DNA of 62,500 bases from Tubiluchus corallicola (Eukaryota > Priapulida > Priapulimorpha > Priapulimorphida > Tubiluchidae): the NCBI GenBank assembly GCA_030141605.1, contig JAQGDQ010001009.1, positions 1 to 62,500 of the forward strand. Direction: 5' to 3'. This document shows positions 21,636-39,728 of the stretch, piece by piece (the stretch's first letter is position 1; the number at the start of each line of letters is the position of its first letter). The notes beneath the pieces are model-generated. The model was not told the origin of the DNA. It made no database searches and saw only the letters and a program-made list of their open reading frames with translations. The position numbers were made by a program, and so were the translations under genes.

Positions 21636-22200
21636 TAATCTCTATTTGCCATAAAAAAAAATCGATATTCAAAAGCATAAAAGAACATCGCAGCATGAGA
21701 ATAAAATTCACACAACTGTTAAAGGCAAATGCGTCCAGTGCAAACTAAAAACTACTGTGACAAAAATTTAAAACAAAATATACATTATAATGTTACACGG
21801 AGATTATAATAAACTAGATAGAATATATACGTACAATTTAAAATGGACGTGGGTAAATAAAATTTGTGGATGAATATATATTATCGTTTACGTATGCTAG
21901 GTTTTCAAAACGATTTAATGTATGTACTTTTAATTATAATTTGAATTCGTCGAAAGACTTGATCGAAAATCACCTTTATGCGCCTCGAAATCCAAGTGTG
22001 TGATCTCAGGTATAAATTACTAAGTTGTAGCATAATGGCCATAGACCTGAACCACATATTCTTTATCGTAAGTGGATGTAGGCCATCTATATCTAGACTT
22101 TTGCCATTGGTTTTAGCTTCTTTTACAGCACGGTTTAAATCTTCCATACAAAATTCTCTGTTGATATTTTTCGATTGATCATTAGTAATTTGGACTCAAC
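21636..22200 (-). mobile_element. LINE, internally deleted copy (CR1/Jockey-like)
   Basis: On the minus strand, an RT segment (VKEAKTNGKSLDIDGLHPLT, the fingers motif of LINE RTs) is joined to the C-terminal region and 3' UTR that end in TTATGGCAAATAGAGATTAT. The middle of the RT is missing. The 3' UTR matches the copies at 53640-53945 (+) and 54630-54960 (-). Confidence 0.75.
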
Positions 22201-22299
22201 ATGGACCTTCCAGTTCCTATAAAAGATAAAATCGTCATCATCATTATTGATAAAAAAATTTATGTAAAAAGCTACGCACTTATCTTCGTCGTCACTTAA

Positions 22300-22530
22300 G
22301 CATTCATCAATAACAGAGGCGTATTAACCAATAGGCTAACTAAGCTATAGTCTAGGGCGCCAAAGATTAGGAAGCGTCACATTTTAGAAACAATTCTTAT
22401 TCTCCTTGGAAAATGTTCATATTCATGTAAAGGGTGTATTATATAACACACCACATGCAGTTACTGAGACGGCTTCTATATAAAAGTTACATATAAAGGC
22501 AAGGTTTGACACAGCAATTTATAGTATTTC
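22300..22530. mobile_element. Dispersed repeat related to 44180-44400
   Basis: Shares with 44180-44400 a TAGTCTAGGGCGCC-like start, TTCTTATTCTCC, and a stretch with CACCACATGCAGTTACTGAG. Probably a decayed DNA transposon end; class unknown. Confidence 0.55.
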
Positions 22531-22539
22531 TAATAAACC

Positions 22540-23290
22540 ACAAGCAGTTTGTAATGTATGCACTCAAACCAAAGTTGCGTTCCCATATCTATGTTAGTTT
22601 ATTCTGCAAAGTACAAATTTTCTGTAGTCTACAATTACTACCTCTACAAAACTACTGAATTAAGTGCTAGAAAATAAGTGCTACAGATTACTACGTTACA
22701 CTAAAAAGCTAAAATGCATACATACATTGTTGGTCCAATATTGAGTCGAGAAAAAGCCGGAATGTCAGTAAAAAGTAGCAGTATAATTACAAGTCAAATT
22801 TTAAATGTAACAGAGACGTGTGCACATAACAAGTTCCACCTATACAATGTCAGAGTAGAAAAAGTAGTCTAGCTTGTTGAACTACAGTCTAATGTATTGT
22901 GGCTTCTAATGTATGTACTACATTGAGAAGGGGTAGTCTAGCTTGTTGAACTACAGTCTAATGTATTGTGGCTTCTAATGTATGTACTACATTGAGAAGG
23001 GGTAGTCTAGCTTGTTGAACTACAGTCTAATGTATTGTGGCTTCTAATGTATGTACTACCTTGAGGAGGGGTAGTCTAGCTTGTTGAACTACAGTCTAAT
23101 ATATTGTGGCTTCTAATGCATATACTACCTTGAGAAGGGGTAGTCTAGCTTGTTGAACTACAGTCTAATGTATTGTGGCTTCTAATGTATGTACTACATT
23201 GAGAAGGGGTAGTCTAGCTTGTTGAACTACAGTCTAATATATTGTGGCTTCTAATGTATATACTACCTTGGGAAGGGGAAATGGACCAAA
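22540..23290 (-). mobile_element. Dispersed element with 69-bp tandem core (six copies)
   Basis: The left 320 bp is the inverse of 42050-42375 (shared text such as GGGAACGCAACTTTGG and TTTTTCTCGACTCAAT). Then 69-bp tandem units (GTAGTCTAGCTTGTTGAACT at 22864, 22933, 23002, 23071, 23140, 23209). The same order of unique flank plus tandem core exists inverted at 41092-42375 with about 14 units. This shape is known for non-autonomous elements with minisatellite cores, such as some Helitron relatives; the class is inferred only. Confidence 0.75.
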
Positions 23291-23785
23291 ACATTTATAC
23301 CTGCAACACAGTTGTTTGATCTGCTCATTACATAAACAACTATAAGTCCACAATACAGATGGGGGGGGGGAGAAAACTGTCAGCCGAGCACGTCGGAAAG
23401 TCTTGATACGCCCCTGGTTGCCATACACTATGATGTTAATTGTACAAGCCTTGTCTTGTGTGAGCAATTTGCGGTAAATTTCCAAAACATTCTTTCACCA
23501 TGTACGCTTGTACCTTCATATTGGTTACGTTTTCTAGAAGGCATTTATCTGCAGCAGTTTGCAATGTATCGTCAAATTTATTTTTATATTTTTGTTCTTA
23601 TGGTCAGAAAATTAAAGATATCGTTTTTTCTCGATTCTCTTACATTTTTTGATGTGACAAAAAGTGTTTCGGGGTGGGGTGGGGGGTGCGCACTTTCTTC
23701 TTTAGCAAAGATTTATTCGTAAGTCTCAAGCGTTACAAGCTCTTTATTTTCTAAGCATGATCACCAATTCTTCCAGTTGCTTCGT
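23291..23785. other. Intergenic, no gene recognised
   Basis: Contains a G-run near 23361 and a G-rich stretch at 23670-23687. Nothing else noted. Confidence 0.4.
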
Positions 23786-24298
23786 TTAATATTGGACTTA
23801 ATTCGACTCAGGGGGTCGAAGTCTAAGATGGCATGGCGGTCTTGATATTGAACTGAATTCGGCTCAGGGGGTCGAACTCCAAGATGGCATGGCGGTCTTG
23901 ATATTGAACTGAATTCGACTCAGGAGGTCGAACTCCAAGATGGCATGGCGGTCTTGATATTGAACTGAATTCGACTCAGGGGGTCGAACTCCAAGATGGC
24001 ATGGCGGTCTTGATATTGAATTGAATTCGACTCAGGGGGTCAAACTCCAAGATGGCATGGCGGTCTTGATATTGAACTGAATTCGACTCAGGGGGTCGAA
24101 CTCCAAGATGGCCTGGCGGTCTTGATATTGGACTGAATTCGACTCAGGGGGTCGAACTCCAAGATGGCATGACGCTCTTGATATTGGACTGAATTCGACT
24201 CAGGGGGTCGAACTCCAAGATGGCATGGCGGTCTTGATATTGGACTGAATTCGACTCAGGGGGTCGAACTCCAAGATGGCATGGCGGTCTTGATATTG
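23786..24298. repeat. 56-bp minisatellite, about nine copies
   Basis: Unit around TTGATATTGAACTGAATTCG, then GACTCAGGGGGTCGAACTCC, then AAGATGGCATGGCGGTC. Copies differ by one to three bases, so the array is homogenised. Confidence 0.97.
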
Positions 24299-24691
24299 CG
24301 CATCATGAAGATCCATTTTACTATCTTTATGTAACTGATTACTTAACTACAAATGTTAATTTTAATTACAAATGTTATGCTAATTAACTAAGTTAATGTC
24401 TGTAAACTAGTACATTATAACTGTTATAGCGTGTCATCTAACTCTCATAAAATAAAATACACAAAAACTACACTGTACGGAGTTTATTATCAGCACTAAT
24501 AAAAATAGGGAACAAAATACACACACAAAAAATAACTAACTAACTCAGTAACAGCACTACACCCCAGGAGCACCTGTGTCAGAAATCAAGGCTGTAGTGA
24601 CCTCTACAAACTTTTATACTGGCATTCCAGGTCAGCTGGCTTCTCACACCACGTGTAGGCCCAAACAAGACATCTGGACCTACAAGAAATG
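24299..24691. other. Intergenic
   Basis: AT-rich, with no gene or strong repeat seen. Confidence 0.4.
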
Positions 24692-25040
24692 TGTGGAAGT
24701 TGTAATTGTACATTTTTAATTAGGTGCTGCCATCTATGAACTAATCCTGTTACATTCTTACATTCTGCTTACCCCCAGTATAATTGTACGGTCCAGTGAA
24801 TGCATATTCACTGGATCTCTCCCTATTTTAAAGTAATGGTTTTTGTGAAGCCCGTCTGCATAGTCACCTATACCTGTATATATTGACTGGTTTTACTTTC
24901 TAGTCACTGTCTCACTCTCAGTGTTCAGTGCAGCAGCCATTCTACTCATGTTTCTGTAGTTTTAATAAACACTTTTCTGTGCAAATATGTAGTATAGATT
25001 TTTATTCTTGTTCATACTTCTGTGCCTAAACTCAATCAAA
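24692..25040 (+). mobile_element. Possible solo LTR
   Basis: Starts TGTGGAAGTTGTAATTG. Contains the palindrome CCAGTGAATGCATATTCACTGG split as CCAGTGAAT-GCAT-ATTCACTGG, a TATA-like TATATATTGACTGG, an initiator-like TCAGTGTTCAGTGCAG, then AATAAACACTTTTCTGTG, a polyadenylation-signal layout typical of retroelement LTRs. The first 70 bp match, in reverse, the units of the array at 34010-34376. Termini and target duplication are not certain. Confidence 0.4.
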
Positions 25041-25525
25041 CAAAGTGAGTGATCTACAACTTTAAACATGACTTTCACAAAATGAGTAAGTCGCTGCTGT
25101 CGTGGAAGCAGGGCGTGTAGAGGGATCTACACCTGACCCGACACAGGTGCCTCCGTAACAATATCATAAACCATTCGGACTTTAACAAATGAAGAACGAG
25201 AAGAGGTCTTCGAAATTGCAAATCTGTATCAGTAAAATCCAACTTATTGCGAAAATGCCCAAAAGGTGGCAGCACCAAAACAGTACTGAAAATCTGATCA
25301 AACGAAATAATTAATAACGGCATTTTAGTCTAAGTACTTAGCTAATTATTTGCCAAAAAGTAATTAGTGTTGCGAATTGCCAATTGAAAAGACCAACGTT
25401 ATAAGACATCTCTTATATTAATTATATTACTTAATAATTTGATCTGATGTAGAGTCTACTATTTCTGATCTTAACATACCTACTGCTCTACTTTACTTCA
25501 CTTCACTCACTACAAGTTTTTTATT
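25041..25525. other. Intergenic
   Basis: No gene seen. The short minus-strand open frame at 25075-25323 has no recognisable feature. Confidence 0.4.
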
Positions 25526-25930
25526 TTTATTTATTATTATTATTATCACATTCAGTACAATATAATGACATTAAGCACACAGTGACATCAAAATTGTTAA
25601 ATCATACTGTATTAAATTGTTATGTTTCATACACTATCGTTGTCATAAAAGAATAATTGTACTGCAGTGGGCTAGAGAAGCAAAGGCTTGTATAAGCCCA
25701 CTGTCATGTGAACCCGATAAAAAAAGAATGGATGAGTGAACAAAAAAAAAGAACTGGGAGAAAGGTTAGACCACACAGGAAGGGTAGAAGGATGTGTTAG
25801 TGGAAATGGTAGGAAGAAAGATAATAGATTGCGATTGCGATACATAGTTAAGTATATAGTAAGATGACGAAGACAAAGTGATGACATTGCTGGATGGAAA
25901 AAATTAAGTACACATGTATAACAAATAATC
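25526..25930. repeat. Dispersed ~400-bp repeat, copy 1
   Basis: Begins in TTA-rich tail sequence, then CACATTCAGTACAATATAAT, then GGGCTAGAGAAGCAAAGGCT and GGAAATGGTAGGAAGAAAGA. It is repeated in the same orientation at 26680-27060. It looks like a reverse-oriented retroposon with a TTA microsatellite tail. Confidence 0.8.
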
Positions 25931-26679
25931 AGTATTCCATGTGATAATTGATAGTGTAATTAAATTGAACATAATAGCATGAATTCCTGCCAATATTTAA
26001 AGCAATTAACATTAGTTAAATTAAGGTAAATTTATGGTATATAAATATCCTAATTTTAGTCAAATGCGTGTAATTTCATGTCTAATGCGTCTTGTTTCTT
26101 TTCCTTTTCGGAGTTTAGCACTTTAACCCTTTCTTACCCGTTGTATCCCGTGGGATACGAGAATATTTTCTGCCTTTGAAATTAATAAAATTTTAAAACT
26201 GACAGTTATTTGATCTGTTAATAGTTATTTTGATTTAAGCCAATGACAATAGATTAAAATGGTGATAAAATGGCAAACTAGAAAATCTACATAGCACAAA
26301 AAACTGCACAAGGTACAGTACTTTAGAGACGACTTTGTACAGATCAGCATAGCATGCATACTAAATGTCTTAAATACTTTAAAAAATTATCAGCAGTTGC
26401 AAAACGAAGCACATTTTTTGCTTTTATTGTATTTTTAAAAAAGTCGGACTTTGTTTTTTGGCACATGACAAAGAATGTTGTGTATCCCACAGGATACATT
26501 GGGAACAAACGGTTGTAATTCACTTTCATAATAAATAATAATAGACGCAAGAATGCACTGATGTGCAAAAACTGTTTTGTTGTCACACTAAAAAGCAGTT
26601 AATGAATGTTGGCAACAACATGAAAGTGTTTTGGAGTCGATAATGATTTGCTGGGTGTACCTGTTACTATTATTATTTA
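25931..26679. other. Intergenic with a piggyBac-like palindrome
   Basis: At 26121-26160, TTAACCCTTTCTTACCCG and TGTATCCCGTGGGATAC; a partial inverted copy (TGTATCCCACAGGATACA) lies at 26480. A TTAA next to CCCTTT suggests a piggyBac-type MITE. No gene recognised. Confidence 0.35.
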
Positions 26680-27060
26680 TTATTAATTATTATTATCACG
26701 TTCAGTACAATATAATGACATTAAGCACACAGCAACATTAAGCAATTGTTACGTCATACTGTATTAAATTGTTATGTTTCAAACACAATCATTATAATAA
26801 AAGAATAATTTTAATACAGTGGGCTAGAGAAGCAAAGGCTTGTATAAGCCCACTGTCATCTGATACTGATAAAAAAAGAATGGATGAGTGAACAAAAAAA
26901 GAACTGGGAGAAAGGTTAGATCACACAGGAAGGGTAGAAGGATGTGTTAGTGGAAATGGTAGGAAGAAAGATAATAGATTGTGCTATGTTTACATCAGTT
27001 CTAAAGATTTATCAATGATGCCTTGTTTTGCATAATCTGTACCAGGATTGTGGTATGACT
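26680..27060. repeat. Dispersed ~400-bp repeat, copy 2
   Basis: Same order of motifs as 25526-25930, about 1.15 kb downstream, with a few substitutions. Confidence 0.8.
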
Positions 27061-27385
27061 CCTGCAGTAGATGTAGGAAATTAGAAAGTGTTGTACAAGA
27101 ACTTTGCTCAGTTTGTGCATTGGGTAGACACAGTATTTTGATACATTACAGAAAATAAAACCTTTGCTTTTATATTACTCAGTGGTTCAATGTTATTGCT
27201 TTCGAAAAATGCATTGATCTGTGGCTCCATCTATCCCAGTGTGCAAGAAACATTATTTCCACGTAATATTCTTTTCTGTGCAATATTTTTTAAATTTAAA
27301 GTGCGTAACATAATGGCGCGAAAATTTTCGTTAATTAGTTCGACAACTGTCCTAGGAAAAGTCGTTTTTCTTTTTTTTGTTTATC
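27061..27385. other. Intergenic
   Basis: No supported gene. Confidence 0.4.
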
Positions 27386-27812
27386 CACTTATTCATTTAC
27401 TCATTCAAACATTCATTCCTTCATTCATTCATTCTTCCATTCATTCATTCACTCACTCATTCATCCATTTATTCACTCACTCTTTCATTCATTCATGCAT
27501 TCATTCATTTATTCATTCATTTATTCACTCACTCATTCATTCATTCATTTATTCATTCACACGTTCGTTTGTTTGTTCGTTCATTCGTTCGTTCATGCAT
27601 ACATGCATCCGTTCGTTCGTTCGTTCATTCATTCATTCACTTCTTTATTCATTCATTTATTCATTCATTCAGTCAGGCAGTCAGTCAGTCAGTCAGTCAG
27701 TCAGTCAGTCGGTCGGTCGGTCGGTCGGTCGGTCGGTCGGTCAGTCAGTCAGCCAGCCAGTCAGTCAGTCAGTCAGTCAGTCAGTCATACATTCATTCAT
27801 TCGCACATTCTT
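27386..27812. repeat. (ATTC)n to (AGTC)n to (GGTC)n tetranucleotide array
   Basis: ATTC-type units grade into GTTC, then AGTC (27670-27710), then GGTC (27710-27740), and back to AGTC and ATTC. Open frames in all plus frames arise from the repeat. Confidence 0.97.
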
Positions 27813-28335
27813 TCATCTAGTTTCGTCATGTCCTGTTTGGTTGCACAATAAGTACAGATATTATCTCTAACAGTCTAACTCCATCGCTAAACAACTGAAA
27901 CGTGTTAGTGCAATTGTTCTTTCCAGGCAGACCTAACGAAAACTCAAACTGAACAAACCAACTCCCTCAGAGCTGAAAATCATTGACACAAACAATCGTT
28001 AAACAAGTTTGTAGCATACAGGCCTGATCATGCAGAGATGAAATGCTGCAAAACTGGAAATGAAATTATAATCCTGTCGAATTAGGATTTTATGCTGTGC
28101 TTAATTAAGTGTAAACCTGAATGAAAATCCTTTCTCCGCTTGAATGTGAACGGGTCACTGACTCTGCAGTAGTTACAGCCGTTAGGTGATGAATGACTTC
28201 CAGTAATGCTGCTCACTGCTCAGACAACTTTTCAATGGCGGCTCGTGTATACAGTGGAACTGCAGCACCCCCTAGCGATAATATTCAATATAATTAGTCT
28301 TCTTTTTTCACTTCCTTTTTTATAATTGTATGGAA

Positions 28336-28736
<401 letters not shown>

Positions 28737-28908
28737 TTGTAGTTAGGTGCTGTTGTTACATTGTTGCCCTGCCTGACGAGTGGTATTTGGGGTAAAAGTG
28801 GGGTAATAATAGTCTCTGTTATGTAGTTGTAGGTTGTTATTTACAGTCGGCGATAATAGCTCTTTGAGCTAATGTTAATTATTGACCTAAAAACCGACTT
28901 TAAATGAA

Positions 28909-29053
<145 letters not shown>

Positions 29054-29697
29054 GTTATTATTACAATTACAACATTAAAATTATATATGTTTGTCTCAAT
29101 TCACACAGTTTCAAAACAATGGCTTTTTCTGAAACAGCACCCCCAGTAATTTTAGCTTCGATCCGCCTCTGCAACATTCGCTGTCTATTCTTCGCGTTCA
29201 CCATGAAATCACAGCGAAAACGTTGAGGAAGTGGATCAAGGCGATAATTTTCTCATCTTGGTCACGCCTACCGTTCCAATGACATGCCCAGCAGTTCCAA
29301 TTAACCCCCTTTGTCACTTTAAGATTAACAAGCTTGTGTGACTGGCAATTTGCCGTCGGGATCAAAATCTAACAGGGTAACTTTGGAGTTCTTCCGTGAC
29401 ACTCACTCTTGCGAGTACATTACAATCTTACAGCAATAGTTTAGAAAAGTTGTTCACATAGAAAAGGACGTGTTCACACTTTGTTCACATCGCGTGTGGC
29501 AGAGAAAATGACATTTCTTGTGAAGCAGAAAAGAAAAGAGCTCGTGTTCTAATGAAAGAGGAATCATTAGAGGGTGGCGTCTCTTTAAACCGAGGCGTTT
29601 TTGCTGCCTCTTTGATCAGCGTGTACCCACAGTGAGTCAGCCATCTTACAGACTGTCCACTCCAATGACCAATGAAACGTGGACGCAAGACTGACCA

Positions 29698-34869
<5,172 letters not shown>

Positions 34870-35336
34870 TGATGTTCGTCCTTCGAATCGAAGATGACCA
34901 TAGTGACAGGGATAAAGGGTCAGTTTGCGGCAAACCATCTAGGTGAAGGAAAACACTGATCACAAACCTCCACTGCCTTGTGGCTATATCCTCGATGAGA
35001 AAGGCTTCGGGAGTAAACCTCAAGGAAAAATCCGGAAATGGAGTCCCTATAGGCGGGTCATGTTGCATAGCACTATGATTCTGACAACTCCTGCGACGCC
35101 TGAAGTACCAGATGTACTGGCTCTGCCTTTCCCATGGATCACACTTCTGGCGTGGAGAGAGTGAGGCTTTTGCGACCTGGTGCAATCCCTCCCTCACTTT
35201 AAACCAAGTCACGCACAAATCATGATGACAGGTCACCACCTGGCGTAGAGAGAGTGAGGCTGGTGACCTGGCGCAATCCCTCCCTCACTTTAAACCAAGT
35301 CACGCACAAGTCATGATGACAGGTCACCACCAAAAA
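34870..35336. repeat. Probable SINE-like repeat with a ~90-bp 3' tandem duplication
   Basis: Starts GATGTTCGTCCTTCGAATCG right behind the sulfotransferase stop codon. Near the end a segment around AGAGAGTGAGGC...CCCTCCCTCACTTTAAACC occurs twice (about 35152 and 35240), each ending GACAGGTCACCACC. Part of it is likely 3' UTR. Confidence 0.5.
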
Positions 35337-35389
35337 TTAAATAAAACTATAAATAATTATGAAATAAATGACTTACAGCACGGCTGTCA

Positions 35390-37040
35390 GTGAGACCAAG
35401 TCTTTACCACTTGCTGATAGTCGTCCCCTACGGAACAAGTCCTTACCACTTGCTGATGGTCGTCCCCTACGGAACAAGTCGTTACCACTTGCTGATGGTC
35501 GTCCCCTACGGAACAAGCCATTACCACTTGCTGATAGTCGTCCCCTACGGAACAAGTCGCTACCACTTGCTGATGGTCGTCCCCTACGGAACAAGTCGCT
35601 ACCACTTGCTGATGGTCGTCCCCTACGGAACAAGTCGTTACCACTTGCTGATAGTCGTCCCCTACGGAACAAGTCCTTACCACTTGCTGATGGTCGTCCC
35701 CTACGGAACAAGTCGCTACCACTTGCTGATGGTCGTCCCCTACGGAACAAGCCATTACCACTTGCTGATAGTCGTCCCCTGCGGAACAAGTCGTTGCCAC
35801 TTGCTGATAGTCGTCCCCTACGGAACAAGTCGCTACCACTTGCTGATAGTCGTCCCCTACGGAACAAGCCATTACCACTTGCTGATAGTCGTCCCCTACG
35901 GAACAAGTCGCTACCACTTGCTGATAGTCGTCCCCTATGGAACAAGTCGCTACTACTTGCTGATAGTCGTCCCCTACGGAACAAGTCCTTACCACTTGCT
36001 GATGGTCGTCCCCTACGGAACAAGTCGCTACCACTTGCTGATGGTCGTCCCCTACGGAACAAGTCGCTACCACTTGCTGATAGTCGTCCCCTACGGAACA
36101 AGTAGTTACCACTTGCTGATAGTCGTCCCCTACGGAACAAGTCCTTACCACTTGCTGATAGTCGTCCCCTACGGAACAAGTCGCTACCACTTGCTGATGG
36201 TCGTCCCCTACGGAACAAGTCGCTACCACTTGCTGATAGTCGTCCCCTACGGAACAAGCCATTACCACTTGCTGATAGTCGTCCCCTACGGAACAAGTCG
36301 TTACCACTTGCTGATAGTCGTCCCCTACGGAACAAGTCCTTACCACTTGCTGATAGTCGTCCCCTACGGAACAAGTCGCTACCACTTGCTGATGGTCGTC
36401 CCCTACGGAACAAGTCGCTACCACTTGCTGATAGTCGTCCCCTACGGAACAAGTCCTTAACACTTGCTGATAGTCGTCCCCTACGGAACAAGTCGTTACC
36501 ACTTGCTGATGGTCGTCCCCTACGGAAAAAGTCGCTACCACTTGCTGATGGTCGTCCCCTACGGAACAAGTCGCTACCACTTGCTGATAGTCGTCCCCTA
36601 CGGAACAAGTCGTTACCACTTGCTGATAGTCGTCCCCTACGGAACAAGTCGCTACCACTTGCTGATAGTCGTCCCCTATGGAACAAGCCATTACCACTTG
36701 CTGATAGTCGTCCCCTACGGAACAAGTCGCTACCACTTGCTGATAGTCGTCCCCTACGGAACAAGTCGCTACCACTTGCTGATGGTCGTCCCCTACGGAA
36801 CAAGTCGTTACCACTTGCTGATGGTCGTCCCCTACGGAACAAGTCGCTACCACTTGCTGATGGTCGTCCCCTACGGAACAAGTCGTTACCACTTGCTGAT
36901 AGTCGTCCCCTACGGAACAAGTCGCTACCACTTGCTGATGGTCGTCCCCTACGGAACAAGTCGCTACCACTTGCTGATAGTCGTCCCCTACGGAACAAGC
37001 CATTACCACTTGCTGATAGTCGTCCCCTACGGAACAATGA
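35390..37040. repeat. 39-bp minisatellite, about 42 copies
   Basis: Unit of 13 codons around CCACTTGCTGATAGTCGTCC, then CCTACGGAACAAG. Variants cycle at two sites (TCGCTA, TCGTTA, TCCTTA or CCATTA; GATAGT or GATGGT). Because 39 is divisible by three and the unit lacks stops, at least four frames stay open over hundreds of codons. The plus frame reads ADSRPLRNKSLPL until a TAG at 36106. Confidence 0.97.
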
Positions 37041-37093
37041 TTGCTTTTGACTATAAACTGATAAGGCTGAACCAGAAAGGCATGTTTGTCTGA

Positions 37094-38082
37094 AGTGCCC
37101 AGGAATAAAAATTGAGCACGTTCACATTATGTGCTTAATGGCTAAATATAAGCAATGATGAATCTAGTTTCATAATGGATACGTGGCGGGAACTACTTCA
37201 GGCGATATTTATTACTTTTGGGAATGTGTCGTCATGCCACACAGATGTTTATATTGAAGGAAGATGTCTGGAAAATAGCTAATTAACACAACCTCTGCCA
37301 AGTTCAACATCTAGTCTCTGAAGATTGATATGATAATGAGTTACAGACAGTAAAAAATACTAATCCCCTAACATTGACCACTGGATTACATCTTCCAGAA
37401 TGTCAAAAAATTAAGAGTTGTGATGACTTCTAGTCAAAAAGGCGTTTTGAGCCACGCTTGCATTTTTGTAAATGAGCCAGTTCACCTTTGCTTTTGCCTT
37501 TACTCCAGTATTAATCATTTTGTTAAACACGTGGTTCTTGAAGATTAAAGGAAAACCAGGCGATGGTGTATACATTAGTTCAGAATAAAGAATGCTCTAA
37601 AATATTGAAAACTACAATAGCTTTTTGTAAACCAAAGCTTAGGTTAAATAATAATTACCTCAGATACCCAAATTTTGTTATACTTTCAAAGCTACGCGCG
37701 GAATTTTGTCACATTCGCGTGGCCGACAAATAGAAGGTGGTACTGTGATAACCATGATCATAAACTGCAGTGTTAGATTCTGACGTCATATGACGTAGAG
37801 CCCATTTTTCGTGACATCATGCGTTTAAACAGTACTACAACATTTATGCAAATGTGCTTACGCAAGGGAACATGCCTGCCATTGCACAAACTGTGGTTAG
37901 TTTCTGACGTAAGCAATACCTGTGTTCTGTCGCCGTTAATTAACTTTCTAAGCTAATTATTCAAATATAAGGAACAATTGTTAACTTTCATAGGCAAAAA
38001 AACGTATATTTTGGACAGTAAATTAAAATGAGATTGAGTCTAAACAATCGTCCGGTCTTCCTTTAACCACTTCACAGATTAA
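37094..38082. other. Intergenic, no gene recognised
   Basis: About 1 kb AT-rich. No open frame of note. Confidence 0.5.
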
Positions 38083-38262
38083 TCACAACCAGAAACTATG
38101 TCCGTTCTTGACATAACCACAAAGATATTCATATTCATCATGATTGTGACCATCATCATATCCTAAATAACCATGCTGATGGCCACAATAACTACATCTG
38201 CTTCCACCATAGTGTACATGCCATAGACTGTTGATAAATGAGACCAGTATCAGAATATACAT
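38083..38262 (-). CDS. Possible small secreted His/Gly/Tyr-rich peptide
   Basis: A 59-codon frame when started at the second in-frame ATG, so that a hydrophobic leader (MYILILVSFINSLW) comes first; an ATG 11 codons upstream is also in frame. The remainder is rich in His, Gly, Tyr and Asp, with three Cys (SRCSYCGHQHGY, then GHNHDEYEYLCGY). Composition and size resemble the Gly/Tyr/His-rich secreted proteins at 40101-43232 and 56308-58096, but no conserved core is shared. It could be the terminal exon of a spliced gene or a chance frame. I do not recognise a family. Confidence 0.35.
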   Translation of the reverse strand: MYILILVSFINSLWHVHYGGSRCSYCGHQHGYLGYDDGHNHDEYEYLCGYVKNGHSFWL

Positions 38263-38417
38263 CTTTTGTCCGTTAGTTTTTATTACGAAAATCAACTAGT
38301 GATAACAGACAACAAACATGACATATTTGCAACATGTTGCTGTATGATTTTTGCACACAAGCCGTTTTCATACGGATTTGTACTTTTGCCAAATCACATT
38401 CAATACAAACTCTAAAC

Positions 38418-38868
38418 TAGTGGCGGCTCCTAGGGTTGTGCTTCAGAAATTTTTAGCTATTGTTTTAATACTGTGTAATAAGAAACAAACATAATTTATT
38501 ATGTGATTTTAAACAAACAAACATATGTTTATACATTAAAATATTTTTTGCTCACTAATGGCCTAAATACACGCAGTTCGTGACAACTGAGAACAAACTG
38601 TGTGAGCAGCAGTACTTTCTCTACCTAGCAGCAGACACTAGCAGTGCAGCGTACAGCATCTCAGACATGTGAGCATGGCCACATACGCACAACAGCTAAA
38701 CACCACTGCGCTGGGCTGTGAAGCAAACAGTACTACCCTCACGTCCTCTGGTTCTGTATAAAGGAAGCACTAAAGACAAATGACTTTTTATATTGAATAT
38801 TATCGGTAACATTGAATGACGATAGGGGGTGCTGCAGTTCCGCAGTACCCATACACGAGCCGCCACTG
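38418..38868 (-). mobile_element. hAT-type non-autonomous element (CAGTGGCGG ends)
   Basis: Left end TAGTGGCGGCTCC and right end ACACGAGCCGCCACTG are inverted. Flanks CTCTAAAC and CTAAAAAC match at 6 of 8 positions. It shares GGGGGTGCTGCAGTT and ATATTGAATATTATC with 28233, 48416 and 61322. Confidence 0.8.
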
Positions 38869-39670
38869 CTAAAAACAAACTTTGCAAACTCATTTAATTA
38901 AAAATCAATATGGCACATCTTTGGCATTGCGTCATGAACGCTAACAACTCGTGAAAAATAAAGAAGTAACAATAACAACTTAAAAAAACAAGTAATAACT
39001 ACATTCAACTGTTCAAAACTGATGTTACAAGAGTATTAATTTTATACACTAAATTAGTTTGTGTCAACCCCAACGCAGAATTACTCGGGTTTAGTAACTT
39101 CATCACTCAAAGCTTTGAAAATGACAGGTGATTCAAAGATGCTAAAGGATGTTACAAGTCATGAAAGCACCAGCGTTTTGTACGTTAAGGCACAAGAAAA
39201 ACCTGCACTTACATACTGCATAAATGCATACAGGGCTTGCGTCGGCAGTAGCGCGTTATAAAACGTGCAAATTTAGACTCCGGCGATGACTCTTGGACGC
39301 AGCCATTTTGACGACAGCTCATTTGAAACAATCTTAGATATCATTAAGAAAAGTTTGAAAAAATAATCAGAGCATTCGTAGTGCACACGTCACTAACTAA
39401 GTAAAATTTAAAATTACTGTATCTTGTCAATAAGATTAAAAATTGTTTTTTTGCTAGCGAGTGGTGCACACTGGAGGTGATTCAGCGGCATTTTACCAAT
39501 TGATGAAAATAATTAATAATTTTCTTTTCTAGTTACATAAGTCTTTCAATCAGATAAACTTAACGTTAAGTAGTACAACTTATGGACATAGTTTAACATT
39601 TCCTTTTCAACCCCTGACTTACGCTGTGCGTGTATGACGTCATGTAATGGCGCGGTGGGAACAGTATTGC

Positions 39671-39672
<2 letters not shown>
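38869..39672. other. Intergenic
   Basis: No supported gene. The open frame at 39061-39261 has no signal peptide or domain. Confidence 0.4.

Positions 39673-39724
<52 letters not shown>
39673..39724. repeat. (GA)n microsatellite
   Basis: 26 uninterrupted GA units. Confidence 0.98.

Positions 39725-39728
<4 letters not shown>

Noticed and set aside
22864-23280. CRISPR-like regular repeats (also at 41092-42058)
   Set aside because: Units are strictly contiguous with no unique spacers, and the window is eukaryotic; these are minisatellites.
27190-27870. Frame of 226 codons rich in FIHSFIH and SQSVSQSV
   Set aside because: Tetranucleotide repeat translation; the short non-repeat N-terminal part has no recognisable feature.
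35373-37037. Minus-strand frames of 540-554 codons with FRRGRLSASG or GDDYQQVV repeats
   Set aside because: They are the reverse frames of the 39-bp minisatellite. Several frames are open at once because the unit has no stops and a length divisible by three.
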